A stretch of DNA of 64,000 nucleotides, from contig DAOPQC010000003.1 in the NCBI GenBank assembly GCA_035358815.1, positions 496,001-560,000 of the forward strand. Reading direction: 5' to 3'. The notes beneath the pieces were generated by a model. It worked only from the letters and a program-made list of their open reading frames with translations, was not told where the DNA came from and ran no database searches. The DNA comes from Thermoanaerobaculales bacterium (lineage in GTDB: Bacteria > Acidobacteriota > Thermoanaerobaculia > Thermoanaerobaculales > Sulfomarinibacteraceae). Position numbers and translations under genes: made by a program. Below are positions 33,049-41,939 of the stretch, in pieces (position 1 is the first letter of the stretch; every line of letters starts with the position of its first letter).

Positions 33049-34872
33049 ATGTGCGGGATCATCGGCTACGTCGGCTCCTCGGAGGTGGTGCCGGTCATCC
33101 TCGACGGGCTGCGGCGGCTCGAGTACCGCGGCTACGACTCGGCTGGAATGGCGGTGGTGACGGAGGGCGGGCTCGAGATCCTGCGCGCCGCCGGCAAGCT
33201 GCGCTTCCTCGAACAGCTCGCCTACCAGCGGCCGCTGCACGGCAGCCAGGGCATCGGCCACACCCGGTGGGCGACCCACGGCGCGCCGACCGAGGCCAAC
33301 GCCCACCCGCAGACCGACGCCGCCGCGACGGTCGCGGTGGTCCACAACGGGATCGTCGAGAACTACTCGGAGCTCAAGCGCGAGCTGCTCGATGGCGGCG
33401 TCGACCTGCGCTCCGACACTGACACCGAGCTGATCGCGCAGCTGCTCGGCCGCGAGCAGGGCGGGCTCGGAGAGCGCGTGCTGCGCGTGCTGCGGCGGCT
33501 GCGCGGCCAGTTCGCGGTGGTGGCGGTCCACCGCGGCGAGCCCGACCTGGTGGTCGCCTTCCGCCAGGGCCCGCCGCTGGTCGTCGGCCTCGGCGACGGC
33601 GAGAACCTGGTGGCGTCCGACGTGACCGCCCTGCTCCACCGCACCCGGCGAGTCACCTACCTCGCCAACGGCGACGTCGCGCTGATCCGGCGCGACCGGG
33701 TCGAGGTGGTCGACGCCGCCGGGAAGCCGGTCGAGCGCCCGGTGGAGACCCTGGACTGGGACGCCTCGCGGGCTGAGAAGGGCGGCTTCCGCCACTACAT
33801 GCTCAAGGAGATCTTCGAGCAGCCCGACGCGATCCGGAACACGATCCTCGCCCACCTCGACGGCGAGCGAACCGGCGTGGTGCTCGACGATCAGGGGTTC
33901 CCGCCCGCCCGCCTCGCCCGGCTGCGCCGGGTCCACCTGGTGGCGTGCGGCACCTCGTGGCACGCCGCCCTGGTCGGCAAGTTCCTGATCGAGGGGCTTG
34001 CCGGCGTTCCGACCGAGGTCGACTACGCCTCCGAGTACCGCTACCGGCAGCCGCTGATCGACGAGGCGACGCTGGTGGTCGGCATCACGCAATCCGGCGA
34101 GACCGCCGACACCCTGGCGGCGATGGAGCTGGCCGGCGGCCGCTCCGCCCTGCTCGGCACCATCTGCAACGTCCGCGGCTCGTCGGCGTGGCGGCTGGCG
34201 AGCGCGCGCCTGCTCACCCAGGCCGGCCCCGAGATCGGCGTCGCCTCGACCAAGGCCTTCACCACCCAGCTGGTGGCGCTGGTCCTGCTCGCCATGGCGC
34301 TGCGCTCCCGCCGCGGGCTCTCCGACGGCACGGACCGTGAGCTGCTGGCCGAGCTGCAGCGGCTGCCGCTCCATGTCGAGCGGGTGCTGCAGGGCGACCG
34401 CGAGCTGTATGCCCGCGGCGTGGCGGCGCTGTGCGGCGGTGACTCGCTCTACCTGGGGCGCGGCATCCTCTACCCGATCGCGCTCGAAGGCGCCCTCAAG
34501 CTCAAGGAGCTCTCCTACCTCCACGCCGAGGGCTACCCGGCCGGCGAGATGAAGCACGGGCCGATCGCGCTCGTCGAGGAGGGCTACCCGGTCCTGGCGG
34601 TGGCGCTCGAGACGCCCAGCCGCGACAAGCTGCTGGGCAACCTCAGGGAGGTCAAGGCGCGCGGCGCCGCCGTGCTGGCGGTCGCCGAGCCGGACGCGGC
34701 CGAGGTCGCCGAGATCGCCGACCTGGTGCTGCCGGCGCCGGCGGTGCACCCGCTGCTGCAGCCGGTGGTGGCGGTGGTGCCGCTGCAGCGGCTGGCCTAC
34801 GAGGTGGCGGTCGAGCTCGGCCTCGACGTCGACCAGCCCCGCAACCTGGCGAAGTCGGTCACCGTCGAGTAG
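33049..34872 (+). CDS. glmS: Glutamine-fructose-6-phosphate aminotransferase (isomerising)
   Basis: A 607-residue enzyme that makes glucosamine-6-phosphate for peptidoglycan and LPS. The N-terminal glutaminase starts with Cys2 (MCGIIGYVG) and has TRWATHGAPTEANAHPQTD and VVHNGIVENY. The two SIS domains have ACGTSWHAALVGKF, VGITQSGETADTLAA and GASTKAFTTQL-like ASTKAFTTQLVAL. The end PRNLAKSVTVE is diagnostic. It starts 16 bp after tal, so there is no room for a glmS ribozyme and the two are probably co-transcribed. Confidence 0.97.
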   Translation: MCGIIGYVGSSEVVPVILDGLRRLEYRGYDSAGMAVVTEGGLEILRAAGKLRFLEQLAYQRPLHGSQGIGHTRWATHGAPTEANAHPQTDAAATVAVVHNGIVENYSELKRELLDGGVDLRSDTDTELIAQLLGREQGGLGERVLRVLRRLRGQFAVVAVHRGEPDLVVAFRQGPPLVVGLGDGENLVASDVTALLHRTRRVTYLANGDVALIRRDRVEVVDAAGKPVERPVETLDWDASRAEKGGFRHYMLKEIFEQPDAIRNTILAHLDGERTGVVLDDQGFPPARLARLRRVHLVACGTSWHAALVGKFLIEGLAGVPTEVDYASEYRYRQPLIDEATLVVGITQSGETADTLAAMELAGGRSALLGTICNVRGSSAWRLASARLLTQAGPEIGVASTKAFTTQLVALVLLAMALRSRRGLSDGTDRELLAELQRLPLHVERVLQGDRELYARGVAALCGGDSLYLGRGILYPIALEGALKLKELSYLHAEGYPAGEMKHGPIALVEEGYPVLAVALETPSRDKLLGNLREVKARGAAVLAVAEPDAAEVAEIADLVLPAPAVHPLLQPVVAVVPLQRLAYEVAVELGLDVDQPRNLAKSVTVE

Positions 34873-34937
34873 CCGGCGCCAGCCGATCCGGGAGCCGGCC
34901 CCCGGTCGCGGCGCTGTCGCGGCCACCGGCGCTGTGG

Positions 34938-34943
34938 TACAAG
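34938..34943 (+). promoter_or_regulatory. -10 box of uvrD, near-leaderless
   Basis: TGG-TACAAG with an extended TG, 9 nt before GTG 34953. No Shine-Dalgarno is present. Confidence 0.4.
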
Positions 34944-34952
34944 TCCTTCCCC

Positions 34953-37136
34953 GTGACCGGACTGCTCGACGACCTCAACGATCCGCAGCGCGCGGCGGTG
35001 ACCCACGGCGAGGGTCCGCTGCTGGTGCTGGCCGGCGCCGGCTCCGGCAAGACCCGGGTTCTCACCTACCGGATCGCCCACCTGGTCGAGCAGCGGGTGG
35101 CGGCGCCGCACGAGATCACCGCCGTGACCTTCACCAACAAGGCGGCGCGGGAGATGGCGGAGCGGGTGGCGCGACTGGTGGGCGGCACGCTCGATGGCGG
35201 CTTCGTCGGCACCTTCCACCGCTGGGCGCTCGAGCTGCTGCGCCGCCACCCCGAGGCGGCCGGCCTGCCGCGTCACTTCGCGATCGTCGACGCCGACGAG
35301 CAGCGCGCCCTGGTCGGCAGGGTGCTCAAGGAGCTCAAGCTCGACCCCACCGACCACCCGCCGCGCAGCGTGCTCGCGCGCTTCTCGCGCGAGGTCAACC
35401 GCTGTCAGGACCCGTCGACGCTCGGGGCGCGGGCAGGCGACGAGGTGACGCCGCAGGTCTGGGAGCGCTACCGCCGGCTCAAGGCGGCGGCCGGGGTCGT
35501 CGACTTCGACGACATGCTGACCCGCGCGCTCGAGCTGCTGCGCAGCCAGCTCCAGGTGCTGGAGGCGGCGCGGCGGCGGGGCCGCTGGCTGCTGGTGGAC
35601 GAGTTCCAGGACACCAACCGGCTGCAGATGGAGCTGCTGGTCGCGGTCGTGGGCGGGACCGGCAACATCACGGCGGTCGGCGACGAGGACCAGTCGATCT
35701 ACGGCTGGCGGGGCGCCGAGCTTCAGAACATCCTGTCGTTCGAGCGCCACTTCCCGGGCGCGCGCGTGGTCGCGCTCGAGCAGAACTACCGGTCGAGCCG
35801 GCCGATCCTCGATGCCGCCGGCGGCCTGATCGCCCGCAACGCGGCCCGCCGCGGCAAGCGGCTGTTCACCCGCCGTCCGGGCGGCGACCCGGTGCGGGTC
35901 TACGTCGGCGAGGACGAGCGCGCCGAGGCCCGGTGGGCGGCGGACCGGATCGAAGAGCTGGGCCGCTCCCGGTCGCTCGGCGAGCTGGCGGTGCTGGTCC
36001 GGACCAATGCCCAGACTCGCCCCTTCGAGGAGGAGCTGACCCGGCGCCGGATCGCCCACCGGGTGGTCGGCGGGCTGCGCTTCTGGCAGCGCAAGGAGGT
36101 CCGCGACGCCCTCGCCTACCTGCGCCTGGTGGTCCGAGCGGACGACGTCCTCGCCTTCGAGCGGGTGGTCAACGTCCCGGCGCGGGGCATCGGGTCGGCA
36201 ACCCTGGACGTCCTGGAGCGGCACGCGGCGGCCACCGGGCTGGCGCTGCCGGCGGCCGCCCGCCAGCTGCCGGACGCTCTCGCGCGGCGCGCCCGGATGG
36301 CGCTGGCAGGTTTCTTCGGGGTGCTCGACGAGGCTTCGGCCCAGCGCGAGCTGCTCGACCCCGGCGACTTCGTGGGCTGGCTGCTCGAGGCCTCGGGCCT
36401 GCTCGCCCTGGTCGACGGCGACGACGAGGAGCGGGTGGCGCGCCGCGAGAACCTGCAGCAGCTGGCGGCGGCGGTCGCCGAAGCGGCGGCGCGGGGCCAG
36501 GACCTCGCGGACTTCCTGGACGCGGTGGCGCTGCTCGAGGAGGGCGACGAGGAGGCGGCCGCCGACGCGGTGAGCCTGATGACCCTGCACGCCGCCAAGG
36601 GCCTCGAGTTCGATGCCGTGTTCCTGGCCGGGCTCGAGGACGGCCTGCTGCCGCACGCCAACTCCCGCGACGACCCCGATCGCCTCGAGGAGGAGCGGCG
36701 GCTGGCCTACGTCGGGATCACCCGGGCCCGGCACTGGCTGGCGCTGACCGCGGCGCGCTCGCGCTTCCTGTTCGGCTCCCGAGCGCCGTCGCGGCCGTCG
36801 CGGTTCCTGCTCGAGCTGCCGGCCGCAGGCCTGCTCGACGTGTCCGACGTCGCGCTGCCGCTCGCGGCGCCCGACCGCCGGGACAGCAACGGCGAGGTCC
36901 CGCAACCCGCGAGCGCGGCCCGGCGGCCGCGGCCGGCACGGCCGGCGGCAGCCACCGTCACCGACGCCAGCGGCCAGGGCTGGCGGCCCGGCAACCGGGT
37001 GCGTCACTCGAGCTTCGGCACCGGCGTCGTGCTGGCGTGCCAGGGACGGGGCGACAACCTCAAGCTGGTGGTCTACTTCGACCGGGCGGGCCGCAAGACG
37101 CTGGTGCCGACGATCGCCAGGCTCGAGCGGCTGTGA
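34953..37136 (+). CDS. uvrD: UvrD/PcrA-type superfamily 1 DNA helicase
   Basis: A 727-residue 3'-5' helicase for repair and fork clearance. Motifs in order: Q-motif LNDPQRAAVTHGEGPLLVLA; Ia-type ITAVTFTNKAAREMAERV; Walker A AGAGSGKTRVLTYRI; II LLVDEFQDTNRLQ; III AVGDEDQSIYGWRGA; IV VALEQNYRSS; V SLMTLHAAKGLEFDAVFLAG; and VI RRLAYVGITRARHWLAL. The C-terminal 60 residues form a Tudor-like domain (WRPGNRVRHSSFGTGVVLA) as in PcrA. It starts at GTG 34953, 80 bp past glmS. Confidence 0.95.
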   Translation: MTGLLDDLNDPQRAAVTHGEGPLLVLAGAGSGKTRVLTYRIAHLVEQRVAAPHEITAVTFTNKAAREMAERVARLVGGTLDGGFVGTFHRWALELLRRHPEAAGLPRHFAIVDADEQRALVGRVLKELKLDPTDHPPRSVLARFSREVNRCQDPSTLGARAGDEVTPQVWERYRRLKAAAGVVDFDDMLTRALELLRSQLQVLEAARRRGRWLLVDEFQDTNRLQMELLVAVVGGTGNITAVGDEDQSIYGWRGAELQNILSFERHFPGARVVALEQNYRSSRPILDAAGGLIARNAARRGKRLFTRRPGGDPVRVYVGEDERAEARWAADRIEELGRSRSLGELAVLVRTNAQTRPFEEELTRRRIAHRVVGGLRFWQRKEVRDALAYLRLVVRADDVLAFERVVNVPARGIGSATLDVLERHAAATGLALPAAARQLPDALARRARMALAGFFGVLDEASAQRELLDPGDFVGWLLEASGLLALVDGDDEERVARRENLQQLAAAVAEAAARGQDLADFLDAVALLEEGDEEAAADAVSLMTLHAAKGLEFDAVFLAGLEDGLLPHANSRDDPDRLEEERRLAYVGITRARHWLALTAARSRFLFGSRAPSRPSRFLLELPAAGLLDVSDVALPLAAPDRRDSNGEVPQPASAARRPRPARPAAATVTDASGQGWRPGNRVRHSSFGTGVVLACQGRGDNLKLVVYFDRAGRKTLVPTIARLERL

Positions 37137-37178
37137 GCGCTGCAGCGCAGCCGCGAGTGGGATAGCATCGGGTGGATT

Positions 37179-37280
37179 CGGGAACGGGAACGGGAACGGG
37201 AACGGGGACGGGCGCGGAAGCGGAAGCGGGCGGGACGAGGGCCCCATCCCCTAGATCCTAGCCCCCAGATCCTCTCCCGG
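37179..37280. repeat. Hexamer array plus AGATCC element before hslV
   Basis: Nine hexamers (four CGGGAA, then CGGGGA, GCGGAA, GCGGGC types) at 37179-37230 are followed by a CCCCTAGATCCTAGCCCCC element (37241-37280). The hslV Shine-Dalgarno GGAAGGAG directly abuts it. A TAGCAT -10-like box at about 37162 would place the whole element in the hslVU 5' UTR. Confidence 0.8.
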
Positions 37281-37291
37281 AAGGAGCCTCA

Positions 37292-37839
37292 ATGAAGCCC
37301 TCAACCCACGAGTGGCACCACACCACGGTGATCGCGGTGCGGCGCGGCGGCACGGTCGCGGTTGGGTCGGACGGCCAGGTGACCCTCGGCACCACGGTCA
37401 TGAAGCACGGCGCCGCCAAGGTCCGGCGGCTGGCCGGCGGCCGGGTGCTGGCCGGCTTCGCCGGATCGGTGGCCGACGCGCTGGCCCTCTTCACCCGGTT
37501 CGAGGCCAAGCTCGAGGAGCACGGCCACGGTCTGGAGCGGGCGGCGGTCGAGCTCGCGCGCGAGTGGCGCACCGACCGGGCACTGCGCCACCTCGAGGCG
37601 CTGCTGATCGCCGCCGACCGCTCGACCACGCTGCTGGTGTCGGGGACCGGCGAGGTGCTGTCGCCCGACGACGAGGTGGTGGCGGTCGGCTCCGGCGGCA
37701 GCTACGCGCTGGCGGCGGCGCGGGCGCTGATCGCGCACACCGAGCTGACGGCGCGGCAGGTCGTGGAGGAGGCGCTGCGGATCGCCGCCGCCATCGACAT
37801 CTACACCAACGACCGGATCACGGTCCTGGAGCTGACGCC

Positions 37840-37843
<4 letters not shown>
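37292..37843 (+). CDS. hslV: ATP-dependent protease peptidase subunit HslV
   Basis: A 183-residue N-terminal-nucleophile protease that docks with the HslU ATPase. The core GGTVAVGSDGQVTLGTTVMK, RRLAGGRVLAGFAGSVADA and VGSGGSYALAAARAL are typical, ending AIDIYTNDRITVLEL. The catalytic threonine is expected to be Thr11 in HHTTVIAVRR. The first ten residues (MKPSTHEWHH) would then have to be removed as a propeptide; in E. coli HslV only the Met is removed. GGAAGGAG fixes the start. The stop overlaps the hslU GTG. Confidence 0.93.
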
Positions 37844-39157
<1,314 letters not shown>

Positions 39158-39162
<5 letters not shown>

Positions 39163-39382
39163 CGCAGGCATCTTGCCTGCTTGATGGCGCAGGCAGCCTG
39201 CCTGCTTGTAGCGCAGGCTTCCAGCCTGCATCTGTGGATGGCGGTTGCCAGTGAACGACAGCCCTCTCGTAGGATCGCCGCGACCTTGTAGCGCAGGCAT
39301 CCTGCCTGCAGTTCGCGCAGGCATCCTGCCTGCTTGTGGCGCAGGCTTCCAGCCTGCTTGTGGCGCAGGCATCTTGCCTGCG
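39158..39382. repeat. Seven units of the GCGCAGGC-WTC-GCCTGC repeat in two clusters
   Basis: Units TAGCGCAGGCATCTTGCCTG and variants occupy 39158-39230 and 39288-39382. Each is a small hairpin (GCAGGC/GCCTGC). In the frame of the next gene they read AGILPA. The first unit supplies the hslU stop codon and the last ones run into the signal peptide of the following lipoprotein. Confidence 0.85.
39245..39275 (+). promoter_or_regulatory. Possible promoter of the lipoprotein-dapF pair
   Basis: TTGCCA (39245-39250), a 19-bp spacer and TAGGAT (39270-39275) sit between the two repeat clusters. The second cluster would be transcribed as leader. Confidence 0.4.
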
Positions 39383-40444
39383 ATTCTGGTCGGGATCGCG
39401 ATGCTCACGGCCCTCGCCGTCCTGCCCGGCTGCGGCCGCAAGGGTGACCCGCTGCCGCCCCAGATCCGGCGCGCCGACGCCACCCGCGATCTCGCCGTGT
39501 TCCAGGAGTTGATGGAGGCGGTGCTCGGCTGGAGCTTCCCCTCGATGACCTCGGCGGGCGGTCCGCTGCCGGACCTCGAGGCGATCGAGGTCTGGCGGGC
39601 GCCGATCCCGCTCGGCCAGGAGCCGCTCGGCACGACCGCGGAGGACCGGGCGATGCGCAATCGGCTGCTCGAGGCCCAGGGTGAGCGGATCGCGCTGCTC
39701 CTGCTCGCCGACATCGACCAGGCGACGCGCGGGCCGAACCTGACCTGGCGCGACGACCTCGACGCCTGGCGCGCCGTGCACGGCGCCGAGCAGCCGGTGG
39801 TGCTGTGGTACGCGGTGCGCACGATCTGCTGCGGCGGGCGGGTGTCGGAGTTCTCCAACATCGGCCGGCTGGTGCCCCAGCTCCCGCCATCGCCGCCCCA
39901 GGACCTTGTCGCCCAGCCCGAGCGCGAGGGGATCCGCCTGCGCTGGCTGGCGGCCGGCAACACGGCCACCATCGTCGAGCGGTCGGCCGACGGCGAGCAG
40001 TGGGCGGCGCTGACCGGCGACCCGGTGACGGTGTCCGAGTTCCTCGACGCCAGGGCGCAGCAGGGCAGGAGCTGGAGCTACCGGCTGCGGGCGGTCGGCA
40101 GGACCGATGGGGAGGGGCGGGTGGTCGGCGAGCCCGGGCCGGCGCTGGCGGTGGACTACCCGGACCTCTACCCTCCCGCGCCCCCGGCCGACCTGGTGTG
40201 CCTGCCCGAGGAGGCCCGGGTCGTCATCCGCTGGCAGGCGGCGCGAGATGCCGCCGGCTACCGGGTCGAGCGCCGGGTCGCGAGCGGCGACTGGGAGGCG
40301 CTCGAGGAGCTCCACCCGGGGCCGGAGTACGTCGACCAGAGCCCGCCGGCCGGCGCTCTGACCTACGCGGTGCGCGCGGTCGACCAGGCCGGCAACCGTT
40401 CCGAGCAGGCAGAGTGCACGGCGCTGCAGGGGATCACCCGGTGA
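39374..40444 (+). CDS. Lipoprotein with LptM-like motif and two fibronectin type III domains
   Basis: About 356 residues. The hydrophobic segment ILVGIAMLTALAVLPGC has a lipobox cysteine, followed by GRKGDPLPP, which resembles the GCGLKGPLYxPP motif of the LPS-assembly lipoprotein LptM (YifL). LptM is commonly encoded beside lysA/dapF, and dapF follows here. Two FN3 domains occupy about 150-260 and 265-350 (SPPQDLVAQPEREGIRLRW, APPADLVCLPEEARVVIRW). The start is uncertain. ATG 39401 leaves too short a signal peptide; TTG 39374 lies inside a repeat unit; GTG 39251 or TTG 39245 would translate the repeats. The stop overlaps dapF (GTGA). Confidence 0.7.
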   Translation: MPAILVGIAMLTALAVLPGCGRKGDPLPPQIRRADATRDLAVFQELMEAVLGWSFPSMTSAGGPLPDLEAIEVWRAPIPLGQEPLGTTAEDRAMRNRLLEAQGERIALLLLADIDQATRGPNLTWRDDLDAWRAVHGAEQPVVLWYAVRTICCGGRVSEFSNIGRLVPQLPPSPPQDLVAQPEREGIRLRWLAAGNTATIVERSADGEQWAALTGDPVTVSEFLDARAQQGRSWSYRLRAVGRTDGEGRVVGEPGPALAVDYPDLYPPAPPADLVCLPEEARVVIRWQAARDAAGYRVERRVASGDWEALEELHPGPEYVDQSPPAGALTYAVRAVDQAGNRSEQAECTALQGITR

Positions 40445-41256
40445 GCGGGGGGCTCTACAAGGTCGAGGCGTCCGGCAACGACTTCGTGCTCGGTGTCGGC
40501 GGCTGGTCGCCCCGCCTGGCCGCGGAGCCCGAGCTGGCGGTCCGCCTGTGCGATCGCCGGCGCGGCATCGGCGCCGACGGCGTGCTCGCGGTGGAGGCGG
40601 CGGGGCCGGACCGGGTTCGGCTGCGCTACCGCAACGCCGACGGCTCGCCCGCGCGGTTCTGCGGCAACGGCACCCGGTGCGCGGCCCGCGCCGCGGTCGA
40701 GCTGCTCGGGCTGCCGCGCCGCCTGACCGTCGAGACCGACTGGGCGGCGCTGCCGGCCGAGGTCGACGGAACGATGGTCAGCCTGGAGCTGCCGCCGCCG
40801 GCGGCGCCGCCCCGCGCCGTCGAGCTCGAGGCGGCGGGCCGGCGCTGGTCCGGGTGGCTGCTCGAGGTCGGCGTCCCGCACCTGGTGGTGCCCGCCGACG
40901 ACCTCGACGGCCTCGAGCCGGCGCTCGTCGCGCCGCCGCTGCGGCGCCATCCGGAGCTCGGCCCGGAGGGGGCGAACGTCGACTTCTTCGCGGCGGTCTC
41001 GGCGGGCGAGATCGCGCTACGGACCTTCGAGCGCGGCATCGAGGGCGAGACCCTGTGCTGCGGGTCCGGCGTGGTGGCGGCGGCGCTGGTCGCGATGACC
41101 CGGGGGCTGCCTCGCCGGCTGGTGGTCCGGCCGCGCTCGGGCGACGCGCTCACCGTCGAGGCGCTCGAGGATGTGGCGACCGGCCCGATCCGGTTCACCG
41201 GGGCGACCCGCGTCGTCGCCGAGCTCTCGCCGACCGCCGAGCTGCTCGCGGGCTGA
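40441..41256 (+). CDS. dapF: Diaminopimelate epimerase
   Basis: A 271-residue PLP-independent racemase that makes meso-DAP for peptidoglycan and lysine. The two catalytic cysteines are Cys74 in ARFCGNGTRCAA and the second Cys in GETLCCGSGVVAAAL. YKVEASGNDFVL and RRGIGADGVLAVE are conserved, as is RTFERGIEGET. The common GTG start overlaps the lipoprotein stop by 4 bp. The product feeds the ligases that attach DAP, consistent with Mpl encoded nearby. Confidence 0.95.
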   Translation: MSGGLYKVEASGNDFVLGVGGWSPRLAAEPELAVRLCDRRRGIGADGVLAVEAAGPDRVRLRYRNADGSPARFCGNGTRCAARAAVELLGLPRRLTVETDWAALPAEVDGTMVSLELPPPAAPPRAVELEAAGRRWSGWLLEVGVPHLVVPADDLDGLEPALVAPPLRRHPELGPEGANVDFFAAVSAGEIALRTFERGIEGETLCCGSGVVAAALVAMTRGLPRRLVVRPRSGDALTVEALEDVATGPIRFTGATRVVAELSPTAELLAG

Positions 41257-41340
41257 CCGCGGCTCCCTCGGCTGCGGCATTGGGCTTCTCCATCACCGGG
41301 GTGCCTGGAGTGCGAGGGTCGCCGTCTCGACGGCGTCAGG

Positions 41341-41868
41341 TCAGGCGCCGAGGAACCGCCAGCCGAGCGCGAGCAGCATCCCGGCGAGGGCGCCCGCGGC
41401 GAGGTCGTCGGCGACGATCCCGATCCCACCTGGGAGCCGCTCGAGCGGCCGCACCGGCCACGGCTTGACCACGTCGAAGAACCGGAACAGGAGGAAGCCG
41501 GCGGCAGCGAACAGCGCCACGCCGCTCGCGCCGCCGAAGCGGGCGAGCGGCAGGCCGGCCAGGTAGCACAGCCACTGTCCCGCGACCTCGTCGATCACCA
41601 CCGGCCCCGGATCGACTCGGCCGCGGCGCGCTGCCTCCAGACCGGAGGCCCAGACCCCGGCCGCGGCCGCCGCCACGGTCAGCGCGGCGGTGACGACGAT
41701 CAGGGCCCAGAGGCCGCTGCTCAGCAGGGCAGCCGCCGACCAGAGCAGCGCAGCCGGCAGCGAGCCGGCGGTGGTGCCGGGCGCGGGCAGCCGGTCGCCG
41801 AGACCGCCGACGGTGGCGATGAGGCGCGCTGCGCGGGCGGTGGCGTGCGCGGGAGGCTGTTGCGGCAC
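41341..41868 (-). CDS. pgpA: Phosphatidylglycerophosphatase A
   Basis: A 175-residue inner-membrane phosphatase completing phosphatidylglycerol synthesis. Family motifs: LPAPGTTAGSLPAALLW, VDPGPVVIDEVAGQWLCYL (metal-binding acidic residues), FFDVVKPWPVRPLERLPGG and GIVADDLAAGALAG. Four hydrophobic segments are seen. GTG 41868 lies exactly 6 nt after a TACGAT -10 box, so the transcript is probably leaderless. It is divergent from mpl's end and convergent with dapF. Confidence 0.93.
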   Translation of the reverse strand: MPQQPPAHATARAARLIATVGGLGDRLPAPGTTAGSLPAALLWSAAALLSSGLWALIVVTAALTVAAAAAGVWASGLEAARRGRVDPGPVVIDEVAGQWLCYLAGLPLARFGGASGVALFAAAGFLLFRFFDVVKPWPVRPLERLPGGIGIVADDLAAGALAGMLLALGWRFLGA

Positions 41869-41874
41869 GTCGCG

Positions 41875-41883
41875 ATCGTAGCA
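41875..41883 (-). promoter_or_regulatory. Extended -10 of pgpA, leaderless arrangement
   Basis: On minus, TGC-TACGAT then 6 nt (CGCGAC) to the GTG start. This is the same 9-mer as upstream of tal. Confidence 0.55.
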
Positions 41884-41893
41884 GAGGCGCAGG

Positions 41894-41930
41894 CGTCGGA
41901 AGCGGGCGCGGGAGCGGAAGCGGGCGCGCA
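41894..41930. repeat. GCGGAA/GCGGGC hexamer array between mpl and pgpA
   Basis: GGAAGCGGGCGCGGGAGCGG and on. It fills the gap after the mpl stop and lies just upstream of the pgpA -10. Confidence 0.7.
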
Positions 41931-41939
41931 GAGGGAGGC

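Noticed and set aside
31894..34926. 1010-codon minus-strand open frame opposite tal and glmS
   Set aside because: Antisense shadow of two well-conserved enzymes, with no recognisable domain of its own.
37179..37230. Hexamer arrays considered as CRISPR or as coding (Arg/Gly-rich) sequence
   Set aside because: The unit is 6 bp without spacers. Frames through it give only low-complexity peptides and it lies between well-defined genes.
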